Positions 8,693 to 17,287 of a stretch of DNA of 64,000 nucleotides are shown piece after piece (the stretch's first letter is position 1; every line of letters begins with the position of its first letter). A program made the position numbers and the translations under genes. Source of the stretch: Pirellulaceae bacterium. Its GTDB lineage: Bacteria; Planctomycetota; Planctomycetia; Pirellulales; Pirellulaceae. The notes beneath the pieces were generated by a model, which was given only the letters and a program-made list of their open reading frames with translations, searched no databases and was not told the DNA's origin. The stretch covers positions 1-64,000 of the forward strand of contig JADYZV010000028.1 in NCBI GenBank assembly GCA_020852965.1. The letters are read 5' to 3'.

Positions 8693-9367
8693 ATGAAAAC
8701 CATGAAAATGTTCCTGTCCGCACTGCCATTGGCTATTGTCTTTTCGTTGGTGGTGGCGACGTCATCATTCGCTCAAACCATCCCCTTCCTAGTGGTCGGT
8801 TCGGGCAATGCTCCAGGCGGATTTATTCCGCTTGCGCCGGAGATTCCGATGGATCACAACACTGAAAACGGCTGGGCAATCAAGCTCGGCGACCATACGG
8901 GTGACGGCGCACTTCAGCTCGTGGCTCCCCCGGACCTGGCCAATCTTACCGCGCAGTTTTCGAGCATACGCCCCTATCGATTCGTTTCATCGGCGAATCC
9001 GACCGATGTGCTGGCCTGTAACTACGGAATTACCACCGGCAGCTTGCCGGCGGCCAGCCTAGGGCAAGCGACTTTCTACAGCATCGATGACGGCGCAGAT
9101 CCCAGCACCCCCTTTGACGACACCTTCATCGCCCGCTTCGTAGCTGAGTTCCGACCCGCGCTCGAGGAATGTAGCGGCAAGTTTGATCCCTCACGACTTA
9201 AAAATGGCAGCTTTACGATGTATGCTTTCACCGCTCCCGTGAAAATTGACGCCGTCAATGGAATCGTAGTTGACGTGAACTCGACGCCAGAGAATCTTAT
9301 CCCAATCTCCTACTCGTGGTTCGGCTTTGGAACGCTCAAGTTCAAGTGGCCTTTCGGTTGGCTCTAA
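8693..9367 (+). CDS. Secreted protein of unknown function
   Basis: A 224-residue protein with a clear signal peptide: MKTMKMFLSALPLAI, a hydrophobic core and cleavage likely after SSFAQ (about residue 28). The mature part has a GDHTGDGALQLV segment, a single FVAEFRPALEECSGKF region and a tryptophan/phenylalanine-rich C-terminus (FGFGTLKFKWPFGWL). I do not recognise a family. It lies 115 bp after the kinase gene on the same strand, so co-transcription is possible but not shown. A short AAGAAAG upstream could act as ribosome binding site. Confidence 0.7.
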   Translation: MKTMKMFLSALPLAIVFSLVVATSSFAQTIPFLVVGSGNAPGGFIPLAPEIPMDHNTENGWAIKLGDHTGDGALQLVAPPDLANLTAQFSSIRPYRFVSSANPTDVLACNYGITTGSLPAASLGQATFYSIDDGADPSTPFDDTFIARFVAEFRPALEECSGKFDPSRLKNGSFTMYAFTAPVKIDAVNGIVVDVNSTPENLIPISYSWFGFGTLKFKWPFGWL

Positions 9368-9370
9368 GAC

Positions 9371-9893
9371 GCGTTGGGACGTGGAAACGCGACGCTATGA
9401 TCACTGGCTTCGATCTGCCGTAACTCGCGACTGTTGCGCCCTGGAGTAGGCTCGTAACGAGTGCCGCGAGTTACGGCATGGGCAGCGCGTACGGAACGCC
9501 CCGCACCCGTGTTCCCACCTGTTCACGTCAGCACCTTTTGTCCACCGTAGAGTCTGTCTTATCATCAACCGTGGCGCATCGTCAGGCCGGTACGCGTTGG
9601 GACGTGGAAACGCGACGCTATGATCACTGGCTTCGGTCTGCCGTAACTCGCGACTGTTGCGCCCTGGAGTAGGCTCGTAACGAGTGCCGCGAGTTACGGC
9701 AGAGGCAGCGCGTACGGAACGCCCCGCACCCGTGTTCCCACGTGTTCGCGCCAGCACCTTTTGTCCACCGTAGAGTCTGCCTTATCATCAACCGTGGCGC
9801 ATCGTCAGGCCGGTACGCGTTGGGACGTGGAAACGCGACGCAATGATCACTGGCTTCGGTCTGCCGTAACTCGCGGCACTCGTTACGAGCCTA
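9371..9893 (+). repeat. 223-bp tandem repeat, 2.3 copies, containing palindromes
   Basis: Units begin with GCGTTGGGACGTGGAAACGC at 9371, 9594 and 9817, exactly 223 bp apart. Copies 1 and 2 are nearly identical and carry a hairpin whose arms are CTGCCGTAACTCGCG and its complement (9415-9478 in copy 1). Copy 3 is partial and switches, after the left arm, directly into the complement of the right arm, ending GTTACGAGCCTACAG. The core matches repeats at 30941 and 57657. No gene is supported here. Region 9894-9980 holds nothing else that I can name. Confidence 0.93.
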
Positions 9894-9980
9894 CAGAGAA
9901 GCAGCCAGCCACCGCGACCGATTAGACAATTTGGTAAACCAGCCGCGTTTTTTGGGGTTTCAGTTTGGCCTCTAAAAGCC

Positions 9981-10817
9981 TCATTTCGCGCGCAAGATTT
10001 TCGCGAGATACTTGGCTGTCTCGTCAGCGATCACATTGTAGCCGGCTAGATTCGGATGCCGATCTCCGTACCAACCAGGCAAGTGCCCGAGGATTGGATC
10101 GAGTTCATTGGTCATCACTTCGACAGACTCACTATGCACGAAGGGGGTCACTAATTCGTGAAATGGCTCGGGGACTTTCGCAAGCGGGTAGCGCCGATAG
10201 TTGAGCATATTGGGTCCCTTCTCTAGTTCAGCCGCGTATCGCGGATAGATGTCGAAGAGCCGGAGGTTGTCGGCTTCCGCGACCCCGCGAACCAAGTCGT
10301 TAATCTCCTTACTGGCTTGTTCATTTGCAAATGGAATGACCGTCATCGGGATCAGTAGGGCTTGGGGATGGTCGTGTCTCAGGCGAGACAACAATTCCCG
10401 AAAGTCGCTCGGGAAGTTCACCGAGAAGTTTTCGCGTTTGGCTCGGTCGTTGAGGCCATAGCGAATGAAAACGTAGTCCAATCCAGGAAGCTTTGCCGCG
10501 TCGCGATCGTAACGCCCGGAATCGAAAAGCCGACGGATGGTTTCGCCGCTGAGGCTGGAATTGATCACATGGCACGGGGGCAAATCACCTTCGGCTGCCA
10601 GCAACAGTTCCAGAACTCGCTCCAAGTGCGGCCCCTCGGGTTTCAGTCGCCGCGGCACACTTCCCTCCGTGGTGCTGTCGCCCAGTAGGAGAATTTGAAT
10701 TTTCCCGTCATGCTCCGCACGCGCGCTGGGGATTGGAAGCGAAAACGCGAGTAGTGCTCCGAGAGCAAGGATGAGAGCTGAGGCATTCTTCAAAACAAAT
10801 CGAGGTGGGTACTTCAT
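9981..10817 (-). CDS. Secreted SGNH/GDSL-type hydrolase
   Basis: The 278-residue product has a signal peptide (MKYPPRFVLKNASALILALG, cleavage near ARAEH). SGNH blocks are visible: block I LLLGDSTTEG with the nucleophile serine, block II SSLSGETIRR, block III RYGLNDR, block V DRHPNLAGY with the Asp-His pair. It is therefore an exported serine esterase or lipase-like enzyme, possibly an acetyl esterase acting on polysaccharide. ATG at 10817 with GGAG-like GAGGAGC context upstream (on the minus strand CGCTCCTC complement) is better than the longer frame, which lacks a signal peptide. It is followed downstream by the repeat array. Confidence 0.85.
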   Translation of the reverse strand: MKYPPRFVLKNASALILALGALLAFSLPIPSARAEHDGKIQILLLGDSTTEGSVPRRLKPEGPHLERVLELLLAAEGDLPPCHVINSSLSGETIRRLFDSGRYDRDAAKLPGLDYVFIRYGLNDRAKRENFSVNFPSDFRELLSRLRHDHPQALLIPMTVIPFANEQASKEINDLVRGVAEADNLRLFDIYPRYAAELEKGPNMLNYRRYPLAKVPEPFHELVTPFVHSESVEVMTNELDPILGHLPGWYGDRHPNLAGYNVIADETAKYLAKILRAK

Positions 10818-10921
10818 GAGGAGCGTCCGATGTCTGTGGAAGGTAGTGATTGGCGTTACCGCCCTATTGTAACCTTCGTTCAGTTGCGAACATTCCGGCT
10901 CGAAGGGGCGGCTGGTATCAG

Positions 10922-11266
10922 TTAGACTGCTGCACGAATAATCAACTCTGCCAACAATTGGTTCTGGAGTCCCACCTGGACACAGGCTCGAGTGGGTGGA
11001 TGATTCGGATCGACCCACGCATCCCAGAGCGTGTTTAAGGTCGGAACATCTTTCAAATCGGACACATAGATTACGATCTCCAACAGTCGATCTTTCGAAC
11101 TGCCAATTGCGACCAACGTTTGATCTATTTGTTCGAGGATCTGTTGTGCCTGCCCAGCGAACCCGGCAGCGGGATCATTGGCTACTTCAACCCAACGTGC
11201 TTCGCCACGATAGATGACCACGTCGGCGCTACGCTGGCAAGTAGTTTTCCGGACAATCGTTTCCAT
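10922..11266 (-). CDS. RidA family protein
   Basis: The 114-residue product belongs to the YjgF/YER057c/UK114 (RidA) family. Visible features are the trimer-forming core (AQQILEQIDQTLVAIGSS), DLKDVPTLNTLWDAWV and the end PTRACVQVGLQNQLLAELIIRAA, where the arginine of PTRACV and the glutamate of LLAELI match the imine-hydrolysing site. RidA hydrolyses reactive enamine/imine intermediates made by PLP enzymes. The start METIVRK at 11266 is preferred because an upstream GTG at 11308 only adds a non-conserved extension. It is transcribed toward the SGNH hydrolase gene 104 bp away. Confidence 0.88.
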   Translation of the reverse strand: METIVRKTTCQRSADVVIYRGEARWVEVANDPAAGFAGQAQQILEQIDQTLVAIGSSKDRLLEIVIYVSDLKDVPTLNTLWDAWVDPNHPPTRACVQVGLQNQLLAELIIRAAV

Positions 11267-11409
11267 TTGAGCTTCTTCAAAAAGTGTCGCTTGTTGTGAC
11301 TTAGTCACCCATGCATAGGTTTGCAGTTATATTAGGCAAACTTGGCTAATGCAAAAGGGCTAATTATGCAGAGAAACTGGTGCAAGGGTACTTACGGCGA
11401 AAACATAGC

Positions 11410-12567
11410 ATGAATATTCGAGCGATTCATATCGCTGTAGCCATCTCATGGCTCGTACATTGTGCGATGCTAGTTCCATTGAATGCTGAGGATCCAAATT
11501 GGGAGCCACGTCCGTTCTCGGAACTTCCAATCGTTGTCTCTCTGCCTGAGTTGCTGCGATTGGCCGACGGGCGATCTGTGGAGTCGAAGCAGGATTGGCA
11601 GCAGCGGCGGAAGGAAATGCAAGCGATGCTTGCGTTCTACGAGTACGGCCATTTGCCCCCACGGCCGGCTGCCGTGGTTGCCGAAACGACGAGCATCGCA
11701 ACGCTCCCGGCTAGCAACATTAGCGAAGAACGCATCACGCTAACCGTGGCAGGCAAAAAAGACTTGCAGTTCAGGATAGCCGTCTATCGCCCCGAATCGA
11801 ATCAACGTCTCCCAGTGATCATTCGTGAAGAGCATGCGATTGGACATCTCGACGAAGTTCCGTTGGTGATCGGTCGCGAATTCATGTTTGTGGAGTTTGC
11901 GCGGGAAGACCTCGATCCAGACGAAGCCAATGTGATCGGTTCCGCGCAAGCTGCCTATCCCGAATACGACTGGGCGACCCTCGCCGTTTGGGCCTGGGGG
12001 GCCATGCGCGTCGTTGACTACCTCGAGTCACGGCTGGATGTTGACTTGAATCGCATTGGTATCGTGGGGCACTCGCGTGGAGGCAAGATGGCGCTATTGG
12101 CCGGTGCGCTCGACGAGCGATTCAGTCTGGTGGCAGCTAACGGGTCGGGTGCCGGGGGAGCCGGCTGCTTTCGAATTCAGGGCGAGCATGTCGAGACGCT
12201 GGAACTGATAACTCGTCCCGATCGTTTCGGCTATTGGTTTCATCCGAACCTGCGTTCATTCGCGGGTCAGGAATCGCGTTTGCCATTCGACCAACATTTC
12301 CTCAAAGCTTTAGTAGCTCCACGAGCATTGATTTGTACGGAAGCCTCAGAAGATATATGGGCGAATCCAATTGGAAATCGCGCCACCAGCCAAGCTGCCC
12401 AGGCCGTATTTGAGTGGTTAGGCGAAGTAGACAGAAATGCGCTTCGATTTCGAGCGGGCAAACACGATCTGCTAGATGATGATTGGAGTGCTATCTTGGA
12501 CTTCGCCGAATGGCACTGGAATGACAAGCCGCCGCGCAACCAAGAAAACTTCTTCAGGTTCCGCTAG
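11410..12567 (+). CDS. Secreted alpha/beta hydrolase, glucuronoyl esterase (CE15)-like
   Basis: The 385-residue protein has a signal peptide (MNIRAIHIAVAISWLVHCAM, cleavage near LNAED). The nucleophile elbow GHSRGGKMALLAGALDERF (residues about 216-234) and the following ANGSGAGGAG match the CE15 pattern of bacterial glucuronoyl esterases, which cleave ester links between glucuronoxylan and lignin or related uronic acid esters. CTEASEDIWANP and the late GKHDLLDDDW could carry the acid and histidine. ATG 11410 is used rather than a GTG at 11380 because it begins the signal peptide. Its stop directly abuts that of the convergent histidine kinase gene. Confidence 0.75.
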   Translation: MNIRAIHIAVAISWLVHCAMLVPLNAEDPNWEPRPFSELPIVVSLPELLRLADGRSVESKQDWQQRRKEMQAMLAFYEYGHLPPRPAAVVAETTSIATLPASNISEERITLTVAGKKDLQFRIAVYRPESNQRLPVIIREEHAIGHLDEVPLVIGREFMFVEFAREDLDPDEANVIGSAQAAYPEYDWATLAVWAWGAMRVVDYLESRLDVDLNRIGIVGHSRGGKMALLAGALDERFSLVAANGSGAGGAGCFRIQGEHVETLELITRPDRFGYWFHPNLRSFAGQESRLPFDQHFLKALVAPRALICTEASEDIWANPIGNRATSQAAQAVFEWLGEVDRNALRFRAGKHDLLDDDWSAILDFAEWHWNDKPPRNQENFFRFR

Positions 12568-14037
12568 CTAGTTCGATGGCAGACAGCAACCGGTCGCGAC
12601 GTGTACCTCAGGAATATTAAGTCGCACGGTGGCAACAAATTGAACGTTGTTAACAAGCTCTAAGGACAAGTTTCCGTCGAGCATTGTCACGAGTTGATCG
12701 GCAATGGCGAGTCCCAGCCCAGCATTCTGTCCCGTATTGGCGCGATTGTTGTCTATCTGAAAAAAACGTTCCTTCAATCGAGGGATATCGTCCTTAGTAA
12801 TACCAGCACAAGTGTTGACAATTTGGACCATGTAACCACTTTGGGTCTTTTCAACGAAAATCCCAACCGATTGCGAAGGTTCTCCGTGTGTCAGGGCATT
12901 GGCGAGCAAATTGCGAAAAACTTGCCTGAGATAGGTCGGATCGACTTCGATTTGCACGGATTCCGGAGTGTTCCAGTCTATCGACGGCGAAGTATCTGAA
13001 TGTTGGGACAGCACTTCGTTCCAGCTTTCCTTCAGCATGCGGATAGCATCGACGACTTGGCGGTTCATTGAAATGTGGCCAGCGTCTAATCGCGACAGCA
13101 GAAGAATTTGCTCGACGAGTGTTTGCAATTCAGCACTTATGTGCCGACAGCTAGTGATCGTTTGTTGGTAGTACTGGGCCGTGCGCGACCTCGATGCCGC
13201 CAATTCCAATGTGGCTACAAGACCCGACAGGGGCGTTCGCAATTCATGTGCAATATTCGCCGTAGTCTGCTTTTCCCTTTCAAATGCCTTTGCAAGTCGC
13301 GTGATGAACTCATTGAGTCGGAGTATCACAGGCTGTAGCTCACGAGGACACTCTGACACGTCGACTCGTTCGTCAAGTCGGTGTACATCAAGCGTGGCGA
13401 TCTGCTGTGCCATCCTGTTAATTGGGCGCACAACGAAGCCGGTGACTGGCCACAGAATAACGGCGGCCAATCCGCTGGCGAGCATTGTCACCCAAGCCAA
13501 TCTCCATTTCGCCAGTTGCATCACGGCGTTTATATCATCGAACGAACCCGCAACGAACAAACGGACGTCAGCTTCAGGATCTATAGGCTCGCTAAACGTC
13601 GATGTGTCGTGTTCCGAATGCCGCTCCACTTCTACATGAGGCTGAAATCGAAGCAACAGTATACGAGCCGCACTTCCATCGCTCAAAGTCCCATTGCTCA
13701 TGCGTGAAACCGATGGAACGTCGCATGCGCGACCTTCAAGAAAGTCAGGGGCTATTTGGCGTTTACCCTGCGACTCTGCCAGTACTATTCCCTGCGAGTC
13801 GATCGCGACAAACTCCAAAGGCAACCCTTCGTCGATCCCTTCCCATTCGAATTCAGTGCGTTGCTCATGCCGTTCAAAGGCTTGCGTCAAACCACTGGCG
13901 GCGGTCATCAACCGTTGGTCAAGCTGTCGTACCAAACCATCGTACAATAGCGTCAATTGTGAGATGCCAGCCAGTACAAGCATACCCACGGTAACCGCTA
14001 CGGCCGCTGCAAGCACGCGAAGGCGAATCGAGTTCAT
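12568..14037 (-). CDS. Two-component sensor histidine kinase
   Basis: A 489-residue membrane kinase: TM1 at about 6-30, a periplasmic sensor region 31-178, TM2 about 180-202, HAMP about 203-255, HisKA with phospho-acceptor His264 in NIAHELRTPLSG, then HATPase_c with NLLANALTHGEPS (N box) and GLGLAIADQLV (G2). It is an OmpR-partner type (EnvZ/QseC-like) kinase. Its start overlaps the response regulator stop by 4 bp, so the pair is co-translated. It lies in the order PepSY protein, regulator, kinase on the minus strand, which suggests that the exported PepSY protein may modulate or be controlled by the sensor. Signal unknown. Confidence 0.93.
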   Translation of the reverse strand: MNSIRLRVLAAAVAVTVGMLVLAGISQLTLLYDGLVRQLDQRLMTAASGLTQAFERHEQRTEFEWEGIDEGLPLEFVAIDSQGIVLAESQGKRQIAPDFLEGRACDVPSVSRMSNGTLSDGSAARILLLRFQPHVEVERHSEHDTSTFSEPIDPEADVRLFVAGSFDDINAVMQLAKWRLAWVTMLASGLAAVILWPVTGFVVRPINRMAQQIATLDVHRLDERVDVSECPRELQPVILRLNEFITRLAKAFEREKQTTANIAHELRTPLSGLVATLELAASRSRTAQYYQQTITSCRHISAELQTLVEQILLLSRLDAGHISMNRQVVDAIRMLKESWNEVLSQHSDTSPSIDWNTPESVQIEVDPTYLRQVFRNLLANALTHGEPSQSVGIFVEKTQSGYMVQIVNTCAGITKDDIPRLKERFFQIDNNRANTGQNAGLGLAIADQLVTMLDGNLSLELVNNVQFVATVRLNIPEVHVATGCCLPSN

Positions 14038-14711
14038 TCGCTAGGTGCCTCCAAGACGTACCCCAAACCTCGGCGAGTATGAATCAAACGCGCGCCGCCG
14101 CCTGTTTCTAGTTTCCTTCTGAGGTAGCCGACGTAGACATCTACCACGTTACTCGTCGACTCGTCAGACATTTCATAAAGGTGCGTCCAAATGTCGGTTC
14201 GCGAAACGACTTCACCTGATCGCATGGTCAGATACTCCAACAGTGCGTATTCCCGAGCAGACAGCTCGACAGGACGTCCACGGCGGGACACTTGCTTTGC
14301 CACCGTATCGAGTTCTAAGTCCGCGACCACTATTTTCGGATTTTTGGCAACATAGTGCCGACGGATCAGAGCGCGGACGCGGGCTTGTAGTTCTCCCAAG
14401 GAAAATGGCTTGACCAAGTAATCGTCAGCTCCCGAGTCGAGTCCGGTGATTCGATCCTCCGTTGCATCTTTGGCAGTAAGCATAAGTACGGGAGCAGCGA
14501 TCGATAGCTCGCGCAGGCGTGCCAGCACTTGGAGCCCGCTCTGCTTGGGCAACATCCAGTCAAGTACGACGCAGTCGTAGTTACCCGTGGAGGCGGCCCA
14601 CAAACCTCCCTCGCCGTCGACTGCGACGTCCACTGCGTAACCAGATTCGCGCAGCGATTCAGTTACGGCATTACGAATCGGTGCATAGTCTTCAACAACC
14701 AAGATCTTCAA
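14034..14711 (-). CDS. OmpR-family response regulator
   Basis: The 225-residue protein has a receiver domain with acidic pocket Glu7-Asp8, phospho-acceptor Asp51 in VVLDWMLPKQSG, Thr/Lys switch residues (MLTAKD; Lys101 in LVKPF), and a C-terminal winged helix from about residue 128 (ELSAREYALLEYL ... VVDVYVGYLRRKL ... RGLGYVL). It is a DNA-binding transcription factor controlled by the overlapping histidine kinase. The PepSY gene starts 96 bp downstream in order of coordinates but is transcribed upstream of it on the same strand, so the likely operon is PepSY, regulator, kinase. Confidence 0.95.
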   Translation of the reverse strand: MKILVVEDYAPIRNAVTESLRESGYAVDVAVDGEGGLWAASTGNYDCVVLDWMLPKQSGLQVLARLRELSIAAPVLMLTAKDATEDRITGLDSGADDYLVKPFSLGELQARVRALIRRHYVAKNPKIVVADLELDTVAKQVSRRGRPVELSAREYALLEYLTMRSGEVVSRTDIWTHLYEMSDESTSNVVDVYVGYLRRKLETGGGARLIHTRRGLGYVLEAPSE

Positions 14712-14807
14712 TGGGTAACCTCGTGTGGCGTGGACTTGTTCGATGTGACAGGCCGCACGTATTCCTTTCGCGCGGCTTGCAAGTCAAGTAAATCGAAAGT
14801 TTAGCGA

Positions 14808-15662
14808 CTACTTGTCATCGTCATCTCCATCGTCATCTCCATCGTCGTCGTCATCGTCATCGTCGTTTCCCACTTCATCCTGATCATCTTCGCCACTACC
14901 GATAGAGACTTTGACCTCGCGTCCTGCTGCATCGACGAACATTTCGACTTCTTTGCCGCCAGAAACTTTTTCTAGCTCATATAGCACAACCGTTTTGCGC
15001 TCGAGCTTTAGCTCGGCCTTGCCAGCGAACTTCTCGGCGATTGCTCGCAGTTCTTTGGGTAGTTGGTCAAGTGCCAAGGAACTCTCTTCGGCGATGAGGC
15101 TGCCAGAGGCCGAAACGATGACTTCGACTTTTGCATCACCATTGATCCAGGCGGCTTCATAAACGGTTTGGCCGGCTTCGGTTACGGACTCGATGCCCAC
15201 CAACTTAGCTTCTCCGGCTCGTTTGCTAATTGCGCTGCGAGCTGCCGAGGGGACATCGTCGATCGTGATTGTTTTGGAAACTTCGGAACCGTGTTCTTCC
15301 TCATCCTCGTCTTCGTCGCCATCCGCTTCCTCGTCCCCGTCGTCGCCTTCGTCCGCTTCGGCATCAGCAACTTCAATCCCAATTAACTGGCCGTCGCCAT
15401 TGAACACCAATTCAACTGTGCCCCCTTCGACTTCCGCTTCGATCTCGTAAACTTTCTTACCACCCTCGGTGGTCAGTTCAACTTTCTCAATCTCGCCACC
15501 CACAGTTGCTAGCTTAACCGATTCACGGACTTTTGGCGGCAAATCAACAAGCTTAATCGTTTGTTCTTTTTCGCCCGCTCGGACTAAGTTGGTCGCTGAT
15601 AGAGTTACCGCAGCCAACAGCATCAGGCTCAGCCGCATCAGCCAAGTAGTGTGCATTTCCAT
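14808..15662 (-). CDS. Exported PepSY-like protein with poly-aspartate tail
   Basis: The 284-residue product has a signal peptide (MEMHTTWLMRLSLMLLAAVT, cleavage near VRAGE) and three repeats of the PepSY-like fold: residues about 32-95 (LVDLPPKVRESVKLA ... GGKKVYEIEAEVEGG), 125-190 (IDDVPSAARSAISKR ... AGQTVYEAAWINGD) and 195-255 (LDQLPKELRAIAEKF ... VVLYELEKVSGG). An acidic linker separates repeats 1 and 2, and the C-terminus is almost pure Asp (DDDDDDDDGDDDGDDDDK), a plausible calcium or metal chelator. It lies in tandem with the two-component pair. GGAG upstream supports ATG 15662. Such PepSY-like proteins often accompany two-component systems. Confidence 0.82.
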   Translation of the reverse strand: MEMHTTWLMRLSLMLLAAVTLSATNLVRAGEKEQTIKLVDLPPKVRESVKLATVGGEIEKVELTTEGGKKVYEIEAEVEGGTVELVFNGDGQLIGIEVADAEADEGDDGDEEADGDEDEDEEEHGSEVSKTITIDDVPSAARSAISKRAGEAKLVGIESVTEAGQTVYEAAWINGDAKVEVIVSASGSLIAEESSLALDQLPKELRAIAEKFAGKAELKLERKTVVLYELEKVSGGKEVEMFVDAAGREVKVSIGSGEDDQDEVGNDDDDDDDDGDDDGDDDDK

Positions 15663-16003
15663 CGTTTTCGATCTCCAAGTAGAGTTATTGACTTTGTAGC
15701 GAACGACATTTGTCGCCACGTTCTTGCCTAGGTTACGCGACACATCATGAGAGGTTGATGAGTGTTTGAGGGAATTTTCGCCTGCAATTCGGTACCGGTA
15801 AGTTCATCGCATCCGTAAAATAGGCCGGAGCGACGCCAGACCGCTCTAAAGGGTGCCCAGCGGAATGTTCAACTGTTATTGTCGAATCCGTGCCGTTTCT
15901 CATCTTGTCCTCATATTGGCTTGTTACATCTTGGCTTGTTACCATATTTGGGTGCAGTTCGGCTCATCGATTCCGGCTGAGACCTAATCCTAGGAGTTCT
16001 TCG
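15663..16003. other. Divergent promoter region
   Basis: 340 bp between the minus-strand PepSY operon and the plus-strand LEPR-XLL gene. It should hold both promoters. AGGAG at 15992-15996 is the ribosome binding site of the plus-strand gene. A near-tandem GGCTTGTTAC repeat lies around 15917-15942. No clear promoter consensus is named. Confidence 0.4.
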
Positions 16004-17287
16004 ATGTTTTACGCAGCAAGAAGCGGCAAACAACATTTGGCACTAGAGTGCCTCGAAAACCGTCATCTGCTCAGCGCCGATTTCGGAGCGGTCGATCTCC
16101 ATATTGATCTCGCGAAGCAGGCACCTGCACCGGCCATCGTCGCGATTGCCCCGACCGCACAAATGTCTGGCCAAGTCGATCCCTTCGGGGAATCCAAGAG
16201 TCGGGTTACTGCGAAATACAAGGACCACCCCTCCCAGCACTTGGCGAATCACTTTGGCACGTTCGAGTCGGGCGACTCGGGAACGGACGATGTGGATCCG
16301 GACGACTACGATCGCCTACCACAGCAAGTCGTTTTCGTTGCGGCGATTCGGTCCGCCCAGATTATGCGAAGTGAACTGCCGCACACAAATGCTCCAAAAT
16401 GGATCATTGAGCTGGAGATATTCAAAGTGACTACAGTGCAGCGGGTGGTGGTAATCGACTACCACCAAGACGATGGCGGTGAAGGCGAAGGTGAAGGTGG
16501 AGCGGATGATTTCGAAATTGACACTAGCTCTTTACATGGTGTTCGCGAGTCACCAGTGGCCGTAGCCATCAAGACATCGAGCCCTAACTTGGTCGCAACA
16601 TCCAATCATAGCGTCTCGAACAGCACGGCTAGGTTCGCGATGCCCATCGAAACGGCGGCAACTCAAGCGGATGAGTCGGTGGCTTCTGAACAAAACGCTA
16701 CGAACCTGGAAATCAAATCAGATCGCGGCAGGCAGCCAACGAACTCCCCATTGGTCGGCAGTGCCAATCCAATCCAACAGCCGATCACGCCATCCTTAAG
16801 GAAGCTCGAACCTGTAACCGATTCAAACGTATCCAATTCTAGATTTGACGCGCCATTGGCCGAGGGCGCACGCTCCGCCGCAGACTCCGCCGTCGCCATC
16901 GGTGCCGACGAAGGCCCTGTGCAGCACCAATCGTCCGCTGCAATTGCCAGCGTACAGGATTTGGTAACGGACCTGACTGCTAGAGTTGTGCCGGCCGCTA
17001 GAGAACTTTTTTCTGCTGGATTGTCCGGGGACTACCAAGCCATCGATATGGCGATGAGTCAATTGCTTTACGATTTGGATTCGGTGCGTACCGAGGCGAC
17101 ATTGCTCTTGGATGAATCCACTTTGCGAGGCTTGGCTTCGACTGCAGTGGTGGGGGTGATCGCTGCCGAGATCGTGCGGCGAAGAATGCGGGAAAAAGTG
17201 CGTGTGGACCAAGACTCGATTGAAGAACACTTGGCGATCTGGATGTATCCGGAGTGCTCAGGTGTCTCGGGCAGGCCAAGCCTATGA
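16004..17287 (+). CDS. LEPR-XLL-signal exported protein coupled to ECF sigma factor
   Basis: A 427-residue protein whose N-terminus has ALECLENRHLLSADFG, a form of the planctomycete LEPR-XLL export/anchoring signal. The middle (about 60-330) is low-complexity, acidic and Ser/Ala-rich with VVVIDYHQDDGGEGEGEGG. A helical segment (about 330-380) precedes a hydrophobic stretch GLASTAVVGVIAAEIV (about 376-391), immediately followed by RRRMREK and a 25-residue tail, which fits a single membrane helix with a cytoplasmic tail. AGGAG sits 7 bases before ATG 16004. The stop overlaps the sigma factor start by 4 bp, so the two are translationally coupled; an anti-sigma-like or sensor role is an inference. 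Confidence 0.72.
   Translation: MFYAARSGKQHLALECLENRHLLSADFGAVDLHIDLAKQAPAPAIVAIAPTAQMSGQVDPFGESKSRVTAKYKDHPSQHLANHFGTFESGDSGTDDVDPDDYDRLPQQVVFVAAIRSAQIMRSELPHTNAPKWIIELEIFKVTTVQRVVVIDYHQDDGGEGEGEGGADDFEIDTSSLHGVRESPVAVAIKTSSPNLVATSNHSVSNSTARFAMPIETAATQADESVASEQNATNLEIKSDRGRQPTNSPLVGSANPIQQPITPSLRKLEPVTDSNVSNSRFDAPLAEGARSAADSAVAIGADEGPVQHQSSAAIASVQDLVTDLTARVVPAARELFSAGLSGDYQAIDMAMSQLLYDLDSVRTEATLLLDESTLRGLASTAVVGVIAAEIVRRRMREKVRVDQDSIEEHLAIWMYPECSGVSGRPSL

Noticed and set aside
9401..9757. 118-codon minus-strand frame inside the 223-bp repeat
   Set aside because: The frame spans the repeat copies and repeats itself; it arises from the tandem repeat, not from selection on a protein.
9371..9893. 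CRISPR array
   Set aside because: The 223-bp units are contiguous, long and contain internal palindromes; there are no short repeats with unique spacers and no cas genes.
13181..14044. Several plus-strand frames opposite the histidine kinase gene
   Set aside because: Three different frames overlap each other, none with a motif, while the minus-strand kinase is complete.
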